Source of the DNA: Glaciecola petra
GTDB taxonomy: Bacteria > Pseudomonadota > Gammaproteobacteria > Enterobacterales > Alteromonadaceae
Length of the DNA: 64,000 nt
NCBI RefSeq assembly: GCF_031846345.1
Contig: NZ_JAVRHX010000002.1
Location: 310,001-374,000, forward strand
Direction of reading: 5' to 3'
In this document: positions 26,114 through 35,053 of the stretch, piece after piece
Layout: each line of letters starts with the position of its first letter
Position numbering within the stretch: the stretch's first letter is position 1
Made by a program: the position numbers and the translations under genes
Notes under the pieces: model-generated
Told to the model about the DNA's origin: nothing
The model's database searches: none
The model's input: only the letters and a program-made list of their open reading frames with translations

Positions 26114-27684
26114 TATTTAAATCCATTCATCCAACTGCGCTTTATATCAGCTAACAACTTTCGGTTAGTTGGGAGATGTTGATATAATTTTTGCAATTCA
26201 GTTTGTTTATTATTTAATAGCTTCTTGATGTATTCGCGTTCACGGCCAGCAAAGCGCCGTTCGGACAATCCATTTTTTGACTCAAAACCCATCCCATATA
26301 GGATATACTGATAACTAGCTGGTGGAAACATTGATTCTGCAACTTCAACATCGGCATGCCATGGCGCCCTATTTTTCCAAAGAGCGAGTGAGCGTTGTAA
26401 AGATTCCGGTATAGTGCTTGGATCACGATGATCTAGCCAATAATCACTGTCGGTTCTTTTCGATAGCACATAATGCAACTTGATAAAATCAATGATGTTT
26501 TTCCAATGTAAATTCATCCGCTTGTTGTACTTTTCCGACAAAACATTGAGGTCATTTTTATTAGCAGGCAAGTGCTCTCGCAAAAATTTTGCAGAGAACT
26601 CAATTAATACCATCGCGGTTGCTTCAAGCGGGTCAATAAACCCGCTAGACAATCCAACGGCAAGGCAGTTTCCTTTCCAGAACGTTTCTAAATGGCCCGG
26701 TTCGATAGTAATTTTATTGGGTGTTAGGTCGGCGACATTGATATGAGGCATATGTTGATTAATATATGCCTCGGCTGTATCAAAAGCCTGTTGTTCATCT
26801 GTGTAAGCGCTTGAGTATACAATCCCAATGCCTTTGCGGCTGGGTAGCGAAATGTCCCAAATCCAGCCGTTTTTGTGCGCAGTCGCATGTGTTGCAGAAT
26901 TGATCGCTTCCTCACCACTTTGATAAGGAACCTGAAATGCCATTGCGCGGTCGTTAAATAAAACGTGTTTTTGACTCTTAAACGATACACCCAAATGTTG
27001 GCTTATCAACAAACGTTTAAAACCGGTACAATCAATAAAAAGGTCGCCAGTGATAATCGAACCATCCGATAAGGTAACAGATTCGATGGATTCACTGTTA
27101 ACCGTTTTAACCTCATTGACGTCTGCAAGTACGTGTTTTACACCCAAATTGTTAATCGCATGATTTTTTAAAAGGCGAGCAAATTTTCCGGCATCTAAGT
27201 GGTATCCATAATTAACGACATTAGCGTATTCAGGGGTATTGGCTTGCTTTGGTGCTAAAAAATGCTGGCAAACACCAGTTTGCGCAGTTGAATATTCGTC
27301 AAAAGGCATTGTTCTATTAGATTCTAACCAATGGTCGACAATATTGACATCGTTGTAAGCTAAAGGTAATGAAAATGGATGATAATAGCTTTCATCTTTA
27401 CCTTGACTCCAATTAATAAAGCGTGAGCCTTGCTTGAAACTAGCATCGCACTCAGCAATAAACTGGGCTTCAGAAATTCCGATACGTCTGAGTGTGGCAG
27501 CCATGGTAGGCCAAGTACCTTCACCCACACCGATTGTTTTAATATTGGGTGATTCAATGAGCGTAATGGTAAACTTGCTAGAAGTGTCAAAATGGGCAGC
27601 CAACACTGATGCCGTTAGCCAGCCAGATGTGCCTCCTCCAATAATAATAATGTTACTAATGTCAGAACTAATGTCAGAATTCAT
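26113..27684 (-). CDS. Flavin-dependent tryptophan-halogenase-family protein
   Basis: A 523-residue halogenase-family enzyme with GGGTSGWLTA at the N-terminus (FAD), VGEGTWPTM, the PrnA-Lys79-like Lys in SFKQGSRFINW, WIWDISLP (WxWxI motif) and SSGFIDPLEATAM. It is a paralogue of the second halogenase at the end of the run but clearly divergent, so the two may act on different substrates or positions. It is first in the halogenase-SapC-cupin-halogenase operon. A strong terminator lies between it and the TonB receptor upstream, so it may have its own promoter or depend on read-through. Confidence 0.93.
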   Translation of the reverse strand: MNSDISSDISNIIIIGGGTSGWLTASVLAAHFDTSSKFTITLIESPNIKTIGVGEGTWPTMAATLRRIGISEAQFIAECDASFKQGSRFINWSQGKDESYYHPFSLPLAYNDVNIVDHWLESNRTMPFDEYSTAQTGVCQHFLAPKQANTPEYANVVNYGYHLDAGKFARLLKNHAINNLGVKHVLADVNEVKTVNSESIESVTLSDGSIITGDLFIDCTGFKRLLISQHLGVSFKSQKHVLFNDRAMAFQVPYQSGEEAINSATHATAHKNGWIWDISLPSRKGIGIVYSSAYTDEQQAFDTAEAYINQHMPHINVADLTPNKITIEPGHLETFWKGNCLAVGLSSGFIDPLEATAMVLIEFSAKFLREHLPANKNDLNVLSEKYNKRMNLHWKNIIDFIKLHYVLSKRTDSDYWLDHRDPSTIPESLQRSLALWKNRAPWHADVEVAESMFPPASYQYILYGMGFESKNGLSERRFAGREREYIKKLLNNKQTELQKLYQHLPTNRKLLADIKRSWMNGFK

Positions 27685-27702
27685 ATGCCCAAAAAATTAA
27701 AA

Positions 27703-27739
27703 AAAAACTCACCTAAGACTACGTCGACGGTGAGTTTTT
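27703..27739 (-). terminator. Rho-independent terminator after the TonB-dependent receptor gene
   Basis: On the minus strand AAAAACTCACC and GGTGAGTTTTT form an 11-bp perfect stem (27729-27739 with 27703-27713) around a 15-base loop, followed by a T-rich tail. It sits 20 bases past the receptor stop and just before the halogenase start, so receptor and halogenase operon are at least partly uncoupled. Confidence 0.88.
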
Positions 27740-27758
27740 GGGTTAGTACTTTTGCTAA

Positions 27759-30746
27759 TTAAAAGCTGTAACGGAATCCAAAGTTGTAACGTGGACCTGT
27801 TTGTGTCACGCCAGCAACTTGCAAGTCGTCACGAGCAAAGCCACGTGTTGTCTCATCCGTTAAGTTAATCGCTTCGAAGAATACGACTAATCCATTGGCA
27901 AAGTCATAACTTGCGTTCATGTCCCACTGCTCATAAGCAGCGACATAACCAGGTTGTCTGCCACCAGCAAATGATAACCATTCATCACGCCAGTTGTAAG
28001 CCAAACGAACTTGAATACCATCTTTGTCATAGTACAAAATTGCGTTTCGAGTATCACTTAAACCAGGCAAAGCAAACTGTGCTTCGTTAAGGAAGCGATT
28101 GAACTCTCTGTCAGTATTAGCAAACGTAGCATTAAGAATAAAACCGAAACCTGTTTCTTCGAAATCGTGTTGAAGTGCTACTTCCCAACCGTCTATTGTC
28201 AATTCTTCATCACTGTTAATCAGTGTATCTAAATCAAAAGTGGCTGGTTGGTCACGACCGACAATACCAGTTATGATACCACCACCGTTTGGATCGGCTT
28301 CTACACCCGCTTCACCACCACGATTAGCAAATATCCAATCACGGATTTCTTGGTTAGAAGGTGTTCCACCAAGCGCTGCTATTGCATCGGTGAACAACGG
28401 ACCAAAACCAGGGAATGCTAAGTCAGGGAAAATCGCAACGTCTTCTCGTATTGTCGAAGCAATAAAGTTAGATACTGTTTTGTTAAAGTAACCAATCGAG
28501 AAATAACTTGCATCACCATAGTACCACTCGTATGACACATCATGGTTTTCAGATTCGTAAGGTAATAGACCAGGGTTACCGATACTACCTGTCGCTCTGT
28601 ACAAACCAGATGAATTATACTGAATAAAGTTAGCGATATTTAAACTACCAATAAGTGAACCATAAGGTGCTCTTGCGATCGTGGTACTGTATGAATACCG
28701 AAGTTTCATATCTTCGTGAATTTCAGTATCAAAATCTAAGCTAGGTAGCCAATTGTCATAGGTAGCTTCTAGACCTGATGGTACCTCAGTATCGTCGTCA
28801 CGAGCAATAAATTCGGTCGCTGCAACCCATTCAACACGTGTATAGTTACGTGATGCTGAACTCGACAATACGTCTGTTTCTTCATATCTCAAACCGAGTT
28901 GAAGGCTATAAGGATAATCGCCTATATCACCCTGTATTCTATATTGAACAAAGGCAGATACGGTTTCTTCTTCAAAGTTATTACCGAAACCTTGGTCAAA
29001 GTCTGGACAGAAGCCATTACCACAACTACCTAATGGATTACCGCTATCAGGTGCCAAGTATAAGGGATTACTTGGGTCAAGCGACTCTAGGAAGGCGGCG
29101 CGAGCAGCTACTTCGGTATAATCAAATGTGAAGAAATTATTATTAATCTGATCGCCAGCATCAAAGGAATCAAATACCCCAGATAAACTTGCAGGTGTCA
29201 TCAAATCAGTCATAGAACCTAGTGCACTTGCCTGAGGCTCACCCCAAGTATTACGCTGAACTGAGCTACTTGATTCAAAGTTTGCTACTTTAGAAATGGC
29301 CGCGCCAAAGTCAATCGTTTGGTCGCTATCTAAGTGCCATTTACCAGAAAATTGCGTCTGTTCAATGTCCATACGTGCCCATGAGTTTGAGAACACACTA
29401 CCTGTCAATCGCATATCATCTGGTGAAAGCGGATCGTTAGCAGTTGTTGTTGTCACAGGGATATCACCACGATAATCAATAGTGGTAGAAGCACGACTTG
29501 CGCCTCTTAAACCTGCAACCGTTAGGAACGAATTAGAACCACGTATTAAATCATCAGGTGAACGTTCAGAACTCGAATCATGATGGTCTAACGTTAATTT
29601 CAAATCGTCATTAACCCACCATTCAAGATTCAAACCTAAAGACTTCATCTCATTTTTAGAGGCGCCACCACCTGCAGCATGAGGAAAATCTGGTTCACGT
29701 TGGAACTCAGTATAAACAAGCGGTGATACGATAGGACCACTTGACCAAAGTACTTCATCTGGAACTTGAGCTACCCAGTAAGAAACGTCGTTATAGCTGT
29801 TCGATACTTCTTGCTTGGCATATGTATAATCTAATGTGACGGTAAAGTCATCGGTAGCTGCATATTGCAGAGTTAATTGCGCATTAGTACGGGTACGCTC
29901 TATTTCGCTCAATTGATAAACGATATTTCTTGGAATACCAACAATGTCGCCTTCAGTTGGTTGAGTACCATCAAGACTCACGCCATCACGAATTGTGGCA
30001 CCGTCAACTTCTGAGAAGAAGTTAGTCGTTGCAGATTGTGCGCCGTTGTTTCTTTCTTGTATGCTACCTAGGAATGCCACACCCAATCTATCATCTAGGA
30101 AGGTATTACTGTAGATACCGGATACTTCTGGCGTAAATGCATCGCCTTTAATTGTTGACGTATCGTTAACAGCTTTTAATCCAAAGCTTGAATTAAGACC
30201 AGGGTTTTTAAGTGGTTTAACTGACAAAATGTTGATTGTCGCACCAATACCACCAGTGGGGACGAATGCCTTACCTGTTTTATAGATTTCAACGCCTGCT
30301 ACACCTTCTGAAGCTAAGTCACCAAAATCAAATGAGCGACCTAAACCGGAGTTAGTTGGCAATTGACGGCCATTTAAAGTTACCAAGTTGAAGTCTGCAC
30401 CAAAACCACGGACAGTAACACGCGAGCCTTCACCATTTACACGGTCAATTGAAACACCTGTTATACGCTGAAGTGACTCCGCCAAGTTTGTATCGGGGAA
30501 CTTACCAATGTCCTCTGAGCTAATTCCATCAACAACACCCACTGCTTCGCGCTTTGTGTCCATTGCACGTAATAAACTGCCGCGAATACCAGTGACAGAA
30601 ATGACTTCCATGCCTTGGGATTGTTCTTCGGCATTATCAGTCGCCTCTTCAGCGTCTTGAGCATATATTGGCGACATTAAGCCTATTCCGAGGGCGAGAG
30701 AAACTCCCTTTACAATAGGGCATTTTCGACGGTTTAGTTTTTGCAT
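27759..30746 (-). CDS. TonB-dependent outer-membrane receptor
   Basis: A 995-residue outer-membrane importer driven by TonB. Signal peptide (about 1-30), a TonB-box-like stretch (GMEVISVTGIR), the plug domain (about 50-190: VVDGISSEDIGKFPDTNLAESLQRITGVSIDRVNG, VTVRGFGADFNLVTLNG) and a C-terminal barrel ending GPRYNFGFRYSF. The plug resembles receptors of the carbohydrate/oligosaccharide uptake class common in Alteromonadales and Caulobacter. Clustering with halogenases, SapC and a cupin gene is recurrent. The ligand is unknown. The start has a GGGGA box; the upstream 180 bases must hold its promoter. Confidence 0.95.
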   Translation of the reverse strand: MQKLNRRKCPIVKGVSLALGIGLMSPIYAQDAEEATDNAEEQSQGMEVISVTGIRGSLLRAMDTKREAVGVVDGISSEDIGKFPDTNLAESLQRITGVSIDRVNGEGSRVTVRGFGADFNLVTLNGRQLPTNSGLGRSFDFGDLASEGVAGVEIYKTGKAFVPTGGIGATINILSVKPLKNPGLNSSFGLKAVNDTSTIKGDAFTPEVSGIYSNTFLDDRLGVAFLGSIQERNNGAQSATTNFFSEVDGATIRDGVSLDGTQPTEGDIVGIPRNIVYQLSEIERTRTNAQLTLQYAATDDFTVTLDYTYAKQEVSNSYNDVSYWVAQVPDEVLWSSGPIVSPLVYTEFQREPDFPHAAGGGASKNEMKSLGLNLEWWVNDDLKLTLDHHDSSSERSPDDLIRGSNSFLTVAGLRGASRASTTIDYRGDIPVTTTTANDPLSPDDMRLTGSVFSNSWARMDIEQTQFSGKWHLDSDQTIDFGAAISKVANFESSSSVQRNTWGEPQASALGSMTDLMTPASLSGVFDSFDAGDQINNNFFTFDYTEVAARAAFLESLDPSNPLYLAPDSGNPLGSCGNGFCPDFDQGFGNNFEEETVSAFVQYRIQGDIGDYPYSLQLGLRYEETDVLSSSASRNYTRVEWVAATEFIARDDDTEVPSGLEATYDNWLPSLDFDTEIHEDMKLRYSYSTTIARAPYGSLIGSLNIANFIQYNSSGLYRATGSIGNPGLLPYESENHDVSYEWYYGDASYFSIGYFNKTVSNFIASTIREDVAIFPDLAFPGFGPLFTDAIAALGGTPSNQEIRDWIFANRGGEAGVEADPNGGGIITGIVGRDQPATFDLDTLINSDEELTIDGWEVALQHDFEETGFGFILNATFANTDREFNRFLNEAQFALPGLSDTRNAILYYDKDGIQVRLAYNWRDEWLSFAGGRQPGYVAAYEQWDMNASYDFANGLVVFFEAINLTDETTRGFARDDLQVAGVTQTGPRYNFGFRYSF

Positions 30747-30930
30747 TTTGTGTGTGTCCCCAGCTTGGTTTGTTATCTGTTTGTTATCAAAATATTTCTT
30801 ATTTTAACTTTCTCACAGGATAGAGACAAACAGAACCATGTTGCGATGAACTGGGTTTGCCTTGCGATAAATTGGAAGATCAGAGGACAATGTTATCTTA
30901 CAGTGTAGATAAAAAGTCTCCAGAATTGAG

Positions 30931-33024
30931 CTAAGATTTATCTTTTGTTGCTAGCGATTGCCAACGTTGTGCTTCAGAATTATTACCAGCGATTGTCATT
31001 ATTTGAGCCATACGACGGTAAAGAAGCGGAAACTCATCGACGCGATCCTGTTTTATGAGCATATTGGCGTATCGTTCAACTGCGTTTATATACCCGTACA
31101 TATCTTTATTTTGTTTGTTTTCTTTGGCATATTTCACGAGCGTGCCATAGGCTCTCATGGTGGCAGATATTTGCTCAGAGTAGTCATCGATTATTTGCTC
31201 AAGGTATACTTTGCCGTCTTCATAGTCGTCTGTTCGCATATAATTTAAGCCGATCCAACCAATTGCTTGACTTGCTTTGTTACGGTCGTTTCTAACGTAG
31301 TATAGCGATTGTTTAAGCGGTGTTATTGCTTCTCTAAACTTCCCGTTCGCAGATAGAAATTCGGCAAGCTTGATATAGCTCTCATGATTGTGAGGGTGAA
31401 GTTTAATCAATTCGCTTAAATGAAAATAGAAGGCTTCTTTGTTGCGCAAAAAGCGATTCAATTCAGCTAACTCATAATGTATTTTCCAGTCTACTGAATT
31501 TTGTTCGATAAGCTTCTGACGCTTTTCAAGCATATCCTTGGGAGTACCTACTTCTACAGAAATTTGTTCTCGTCTACTTTCGGTGTGCGACTTCAACTCG
31601 GCAAAATTACTTTGATTAGTAAAAGGAGATTTTTGCACCATTTTCAACAAACGATCCATAACTTGATTGGTCTCATGATTTGGGAATCCAATCAATTCGG
31701 CGGCTTGTTCTTTTGGCATTGACGAATAGTTAGTTGAAGGCGCGAAATCAGCGAGTATTGCTTGCGTAAATGCATCTGCCAAATAGTAATTACCCTCGTA
31801 ATCAAAATGCACATGCTCATGCAAGAGGTTCCAACCAGGTACATAAGGTTGACTTGCTTGGTTAAATATTGCCACGCTATCGACGAAGCTGAGTGCTTCT
31901 TTATCTTCATCACTTGCCATTTGCGAAACAATTTCATTGATCACATGGTTGCTTCTAAATCGCTTGGTATCATAGTGTAATGCCGCCTCAAAATGCTTTT
32001 TGGCTAGCGCATAGTCGCGCATATTCTCGAGCACAGTTGCTAAGCGAAAATGGCTTTCAGCATATTCGTTGTCTACTTTGAGTAACGCTTGATAATGGTC
32101 TTTGGCTTCAGGCCAATTTTTTCGGGTATAAGCGTTGTCAGCTTGCTTATTCAAAGCATTCCAAGACGACAATTCATCTTCGGTGATATCGCTTCTGTGA
32201 ATTGAGCCGAAAGGAGCAGAATCTCTTAAATTCACGGGCACGGATGAGAGGATGACATGCATATTCTTGTCTTGCAGAATGTCTATTATTTCCCGAAGAT
32301 TGTTTTCATAGTGACTGTAAACATCTTCTAATCGCTCGTCATTGTGTGGGACTGAAAATTCAGTAAACATTTCCATACCTTCCCACTCCATATCGGTTTT
32401 TCCACTCGCGGGTTGTACCTCTTGTACTAGCATAGCGATTGCTTGCCAAGTACGTGTTCTTTTTAATGCTTGCAAGGCTCTAATCATGCTTAGATTAGGC
32501 AAAAAGTTTTGACTAAAAGTACTTGGGCCATATGGGCCGACGACTTCGTTATTTCCCATCAGGATGATGGCATAGTCAGCAGAGTTGGCCGGAATAGTTC
32601 GGGCTACTTCATACACCACATGTGAGTTCACCGAAGTCATCGCAGTATTAATCACTTCAATCTTTTTGTCTGGGAGTGCCCTACGCAAGTGGGCCGACAG
32701 GTGACGGTCAAGCCCATGATTAATATGCGGGAAACCTTGCGCAGCCGATCCACCTAATACGAGAACCCGCACTTCATCTTTGTCACGACTGACACTAATC
32801 GTATTATTAAGCGGCGCTATGCCAAGCGAAGATGGATAAAATTGATTAGCAAAGGCTTTATTGTCTTGATAATGAAGCTCACCATTAATATTTATTTCAT
32901 GAAAATAATCGTAATTAGTACCTACACCAAATAGTCGTAAAATTCCCTCTAGGGCTAAAAAAAATAGCAAGGGAATGCAGACAACTGCAATAAATGTGAA
33001 TGTGAACTTTTTTATAGGTGACAT
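30931..33024 (-). CDS. Membrane-anchored SGNH-hydrolase-like protein with TPR repeats
   Basis: A 697-residue protein: one N-terminal transmembrane helix (about 7-27), then an SGNH-type domain with block I GGSAAQGFP, block II-like NTAMTSVNSHVV, block III MGNNEVVGPYGP and a late HEHVHFDYEGNY that fits block V. TPR repeats occur inside and after it (EAKDHYQALLKVDNEYAESHFRLATVLENMRDYALAKKHFEAAL; HYELAELNRFLRN). It probably faces the periplasm and may remove acyl or sulfate-type substituents, although the substrate is unknown. It is upstream of and codirectional with the TonB receptor and may be transcribed with it. Confidence 0.85.
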   Translation of the reverse strand: MSPIKKFTFTFIAVVCIPLLFFLALEGILRLFGVGTNYDYFHEININGELHYQDNKAFANQFYPSSLGIAPLNNTISVSRDKDEVRVLVLGGSAAQGFPHINHGLDRHLSAHLRRALPDKKIEVINTAMTSVNSHVVYEVARTIPANSADYAIILMGNNEVVGPYGPSTFSQNFLPNLSMIRALQALKRTRTWQAIAMLVQEVQPASGKTDMEWEGMEMFTEFSVPHNDERLEDVYSHYENNLREIIDILQDKNMHVILSSVPVNLRDSAPFGSIHRSDITEDELSSWNALNKQADNAYTRKNWPEAKDHYQALLKVDNEYAESHFRLATVLENMRDYALAKKHFEAALHYDTKRFRSNHVINEIVSQMASDEDKEALSFVDSVAIFNQASQPYVPGWNLLHEHVHFDYEGNYYLADAFTQAILADFAPSTNYSSMPKEQAAELIGFPNHETNQVMDRLLKMVQKSPFTNQSNFAELKSHTESRREQISVEVGTPKDMLEKRQKLIEQNSVDWKIHYELAELNRFLRNKEAFYFHLSELIKLHPHNHESYIKLAEFLSANGKFREAITPLKQSLYYVRNDRNKASQAIGWIGLNYMRTDDYEDGKVYLEQIIDDYSEQISATMRAYGTLVKYAKENKQNKDMYGYINAVERYANMLIKQDRVDEFPLLYRRMAQIMTIAGNNSEAQRWQSLATKDKS

Positions 33025-33260
33025 ATTATTTTTTTCCGTGGACTCCCACTTTGGCCATCTTTACTTTGTTTAAAAACTTAACATCAAAATTTAGCTTCAA
33101 TATACGGTAGTCTAATTCCAAGTGATCAGTCAATGCTTCAATTTGGAACTTTTGACCACAGTAAGCAAGTAAACAAAAATCCATTAGTCACCCTGACAAA
33201 ACTCTAGGGATAGTTTACTCTAATGGACAAATATCTACGATAATAGTCAGTATCAAGTTA

Positions 33261-33968
33261 ATGACGTTCAATGTAAATCCAGCTGCGCAGCCCTATCTCA
33301 ACCATGTCGGACAAGAAAAAACGCCGGTGTTCATACTCGACAATTTTATGTTGAATGTAGAAAATAGCCTGCTTAATAATATCGAACAAATCGCTTTTGA
33401 CTCAGCGCCTACCTATTATCCTGGCATTCGCGCGAAGTTACCTAATGAATACATGCTGGCCGTTGCTAAAGCCGTCGTTCCTTTGCTATACAAAATTTAT
33501 TCAATACCACAAGGCCACAAAGTCGAATTTTTCGATAGTTATTATTCGTTAGTGACCCATGCTCCCGATGAATTATCACTTGAACAACAGATCCCTCATT
33601 TTGATGGCACCGATACCTATCGTTTTGCCCTGTTACATTATTTGAACCCCAGTCAGCACGGTGGTACATCATTTTACAAACACACACCAAGCGGTATGGA
33701 AAGAGTCTATGAAAGCAATGTAGATGAGTACTTAAATTCGGTGAGTAATTATTTTCAACAAAATGGCGAACCTAACGGGCAATATATAGACAGTTCAAAT
33801 GAACAGTTCGAAAAGATAGGTGAAATACCTTATGTCCAAAACAGGATGGCAATTTACCCGGGTAATTTGCTGCATTCTGGCTCTATTCTTGGCCCACAAG
33901 ATATAGATCCCAATCCCAAATCGGGTCGTTTAACAGCTAATATTTTTTTACACTTTAAGCCGAGTTAA
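33261..33968 (+). CDS. DUF6445-family, 2OG-oxygenase-like protein
   Basis: A 235-residue cytoplasmic protein. It has an HFD motif (QQIPHFDGTDTYRFALLHYLN), a distal His in YPGNLLHSGSI and a downstream Arg in GRLTANIFLHF, i.e. the HxD...H...R layout of Fe(II)/2-oxoglutarate oxygenases. I recognise the overall sequence as the DUF6445 type, which frequently accompanies SapC and tryptophan-halogenase genes. It is divergent from the SGNH-TPR gene, sharing a 237-base intergenic region, and is followed within 50 bases by an SGNH hydrolase gene. Activity is inferred from motifs. Confidence 0.85.
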   Translation: MTFNVNPAAQPYLNHVGQEKTPVFILDNFMLNVENSLLNNIEQIAFDSAPTYYPGIRAKLPNEYMLAVAKAVVPLLYKIYSIPQGHKVEFFDSYYSLVTHAPDELSLEQQIPHFDGTDTYRFALLHYLNPSQHGGTSFYKHTPSGMERVYESNVDEYLNSVSNYFQQNGEPNGQYIDSSNEQFEKIGEIPYVQNRMAIYPGNLLHSGSILGPQDIDPNPKSGRLTANIFLHFKPS

Positions 33969-34017
33969 CATATACTTTAAATCACTCAATATTCGCGCAA
34001 CAAACCAAGGAAAGCGG

Positions 34018-34905
34018 ATGCCAAAAGAAACAGCCATTCAAAGACGTCGTCGTCAAGCGGCTACCACTGGCGTCACCAGTTTCCGTTCCGACTTTAACTA
34101 TATGTGTCGTCGTCATTCTAACCGTATTGGTATTGTAACAGAGGGCGATTCTTGGTTTGATTATCCGCGGAGATGGTTGCTTTTTGGGCCCGACATCAAC
34201 GTTGTTCACCATATCGAAGCTAAGATCATTGGTACTGATAAAGTCAATCTGTTACGGATGGCGAGTAATGGTGACCGTGCGGAACAAATGATGTCAGGGA
34301 GCCAAAAAAAGGTGTTCGAAACGATGTTGCGACGCAACAGCAAATACATCAATTTGATATTATTTTCTGGTGGCGGCAACGATATTGTTGGCAAAAGAAA
34401 TCTGCCGCCTCTTTTAAACGAATATCAAACAGGATTTACTGCGCACCAGTGCATAAAACAGGACGCCTTTGAAAAAAAGTTGAATAAAATATTTGAGGCA
34501 TACGCAACTTTAATGGCTTTGCGGAGTTTGTATGTGCCTCATGCCAAAGTAGTCACTCATTGTTATGATATAGCCGCTCCAAGTGAGGCAGGTGCTCGGT
34601 TTTTATGGGGGTTAATTGATACTAAATCATGGATATATCCGTTTTTAGTTGAAAAAAGCATCCCTGAAGACTTACACATACCCATCGTCAAAATCTTGTT
34701 GGGGCGATTTAGAGAGCGTTTAATTGCGTTTACTCAACTTCCAAAATATCTAGAACAAATTTATATGGTCGACACTCAAGGGTTATTAAGGCCTGGTAAT
34801 AGAGATGATTGGCTCAATGAAATTCATCCTACTGAATCAGGGTTTAAAACAATAGCAACTCCTATCTACGACAAAATGAAAGATCTATACCCAGACTTGC
34901 CCTGA
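34018..34905 (+). CDS. SGNH/GDSL-type hydrolase
   Basis: A 295-residue protein with the SGNH blocks: GDSWFDYP (block I Ser), a Gly in SNGDRAEQM, GGGNDIVGK (block III Asn) and DWLNEIHPTESG (block V Asp and His). These give a complete Ser-Asp-His set. There is no signal peptide; the N-terminus is very basic (KETAIQRRRRQ). It lies 49 bases after the DUF6445 gene with AAGGAAA just ahead of ATG 34018, so it probably belongs to the same rightward unit. Substrate unknown; ester hydrolysis is the usual activity. Confidence 0.9.
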   Translation: MPKETAIQRRRRQAATTGVTSFRSDFNYMCRRHSNRIGIVTEGDSWFDYPRRWLLFGPDINVVHHIEAKIIGTDKVNLLRMASNGDRAEQMMSGSQKKVFETMLRRNSKYINLILFSGGGNDIVGKRNLPPLLNEYQTGFTAHQCIKQDAFEKKLNKIFEAYATLMALRSLYVPHAKVVTHCYDIAAPSEAGARFLWGLIDTKSWIYPFLVEKSIPEDLHIPIVKILLGRFRERLIAFTQLPKYLEQIYMVDTQGLLRPGNRDDWLNEIHPTESGFKTIATPIYDKMKDLYPDLP

Positions 34906-34922
34906 AATTTAAGATACGGATG

Positions 34923-34981
34923 CGCATAATATTTTGTATCGAATATTATGCGTACCGTATAATATTTGATACAAAATATTA
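34923..34981. promoter_or_regulatory. Alternative-hairpin palindrome between SGNH and HDOD genes
   Basis: CGCATAATATT (34923-34933) and AATATTATGCG (34942-34952) form an 11-bp perfect hairpin. The whole of 34927-34948 also pairs with 34960-34981 (22 bp, one mismatch, 11-base loop). The two structures are mutually exclusive. No T-run follows, so a simple terminator is unlikely; it lies 73 bases before the HDOD start codon. Confidence 0.6.
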
Positions 34982-35053
34982 ATGTAGATAATCGATCGTG
35001 CCGAAATAGACTTACCATATATTTTTACTAAAACTAAAAGCAGAGTTGCCTTT

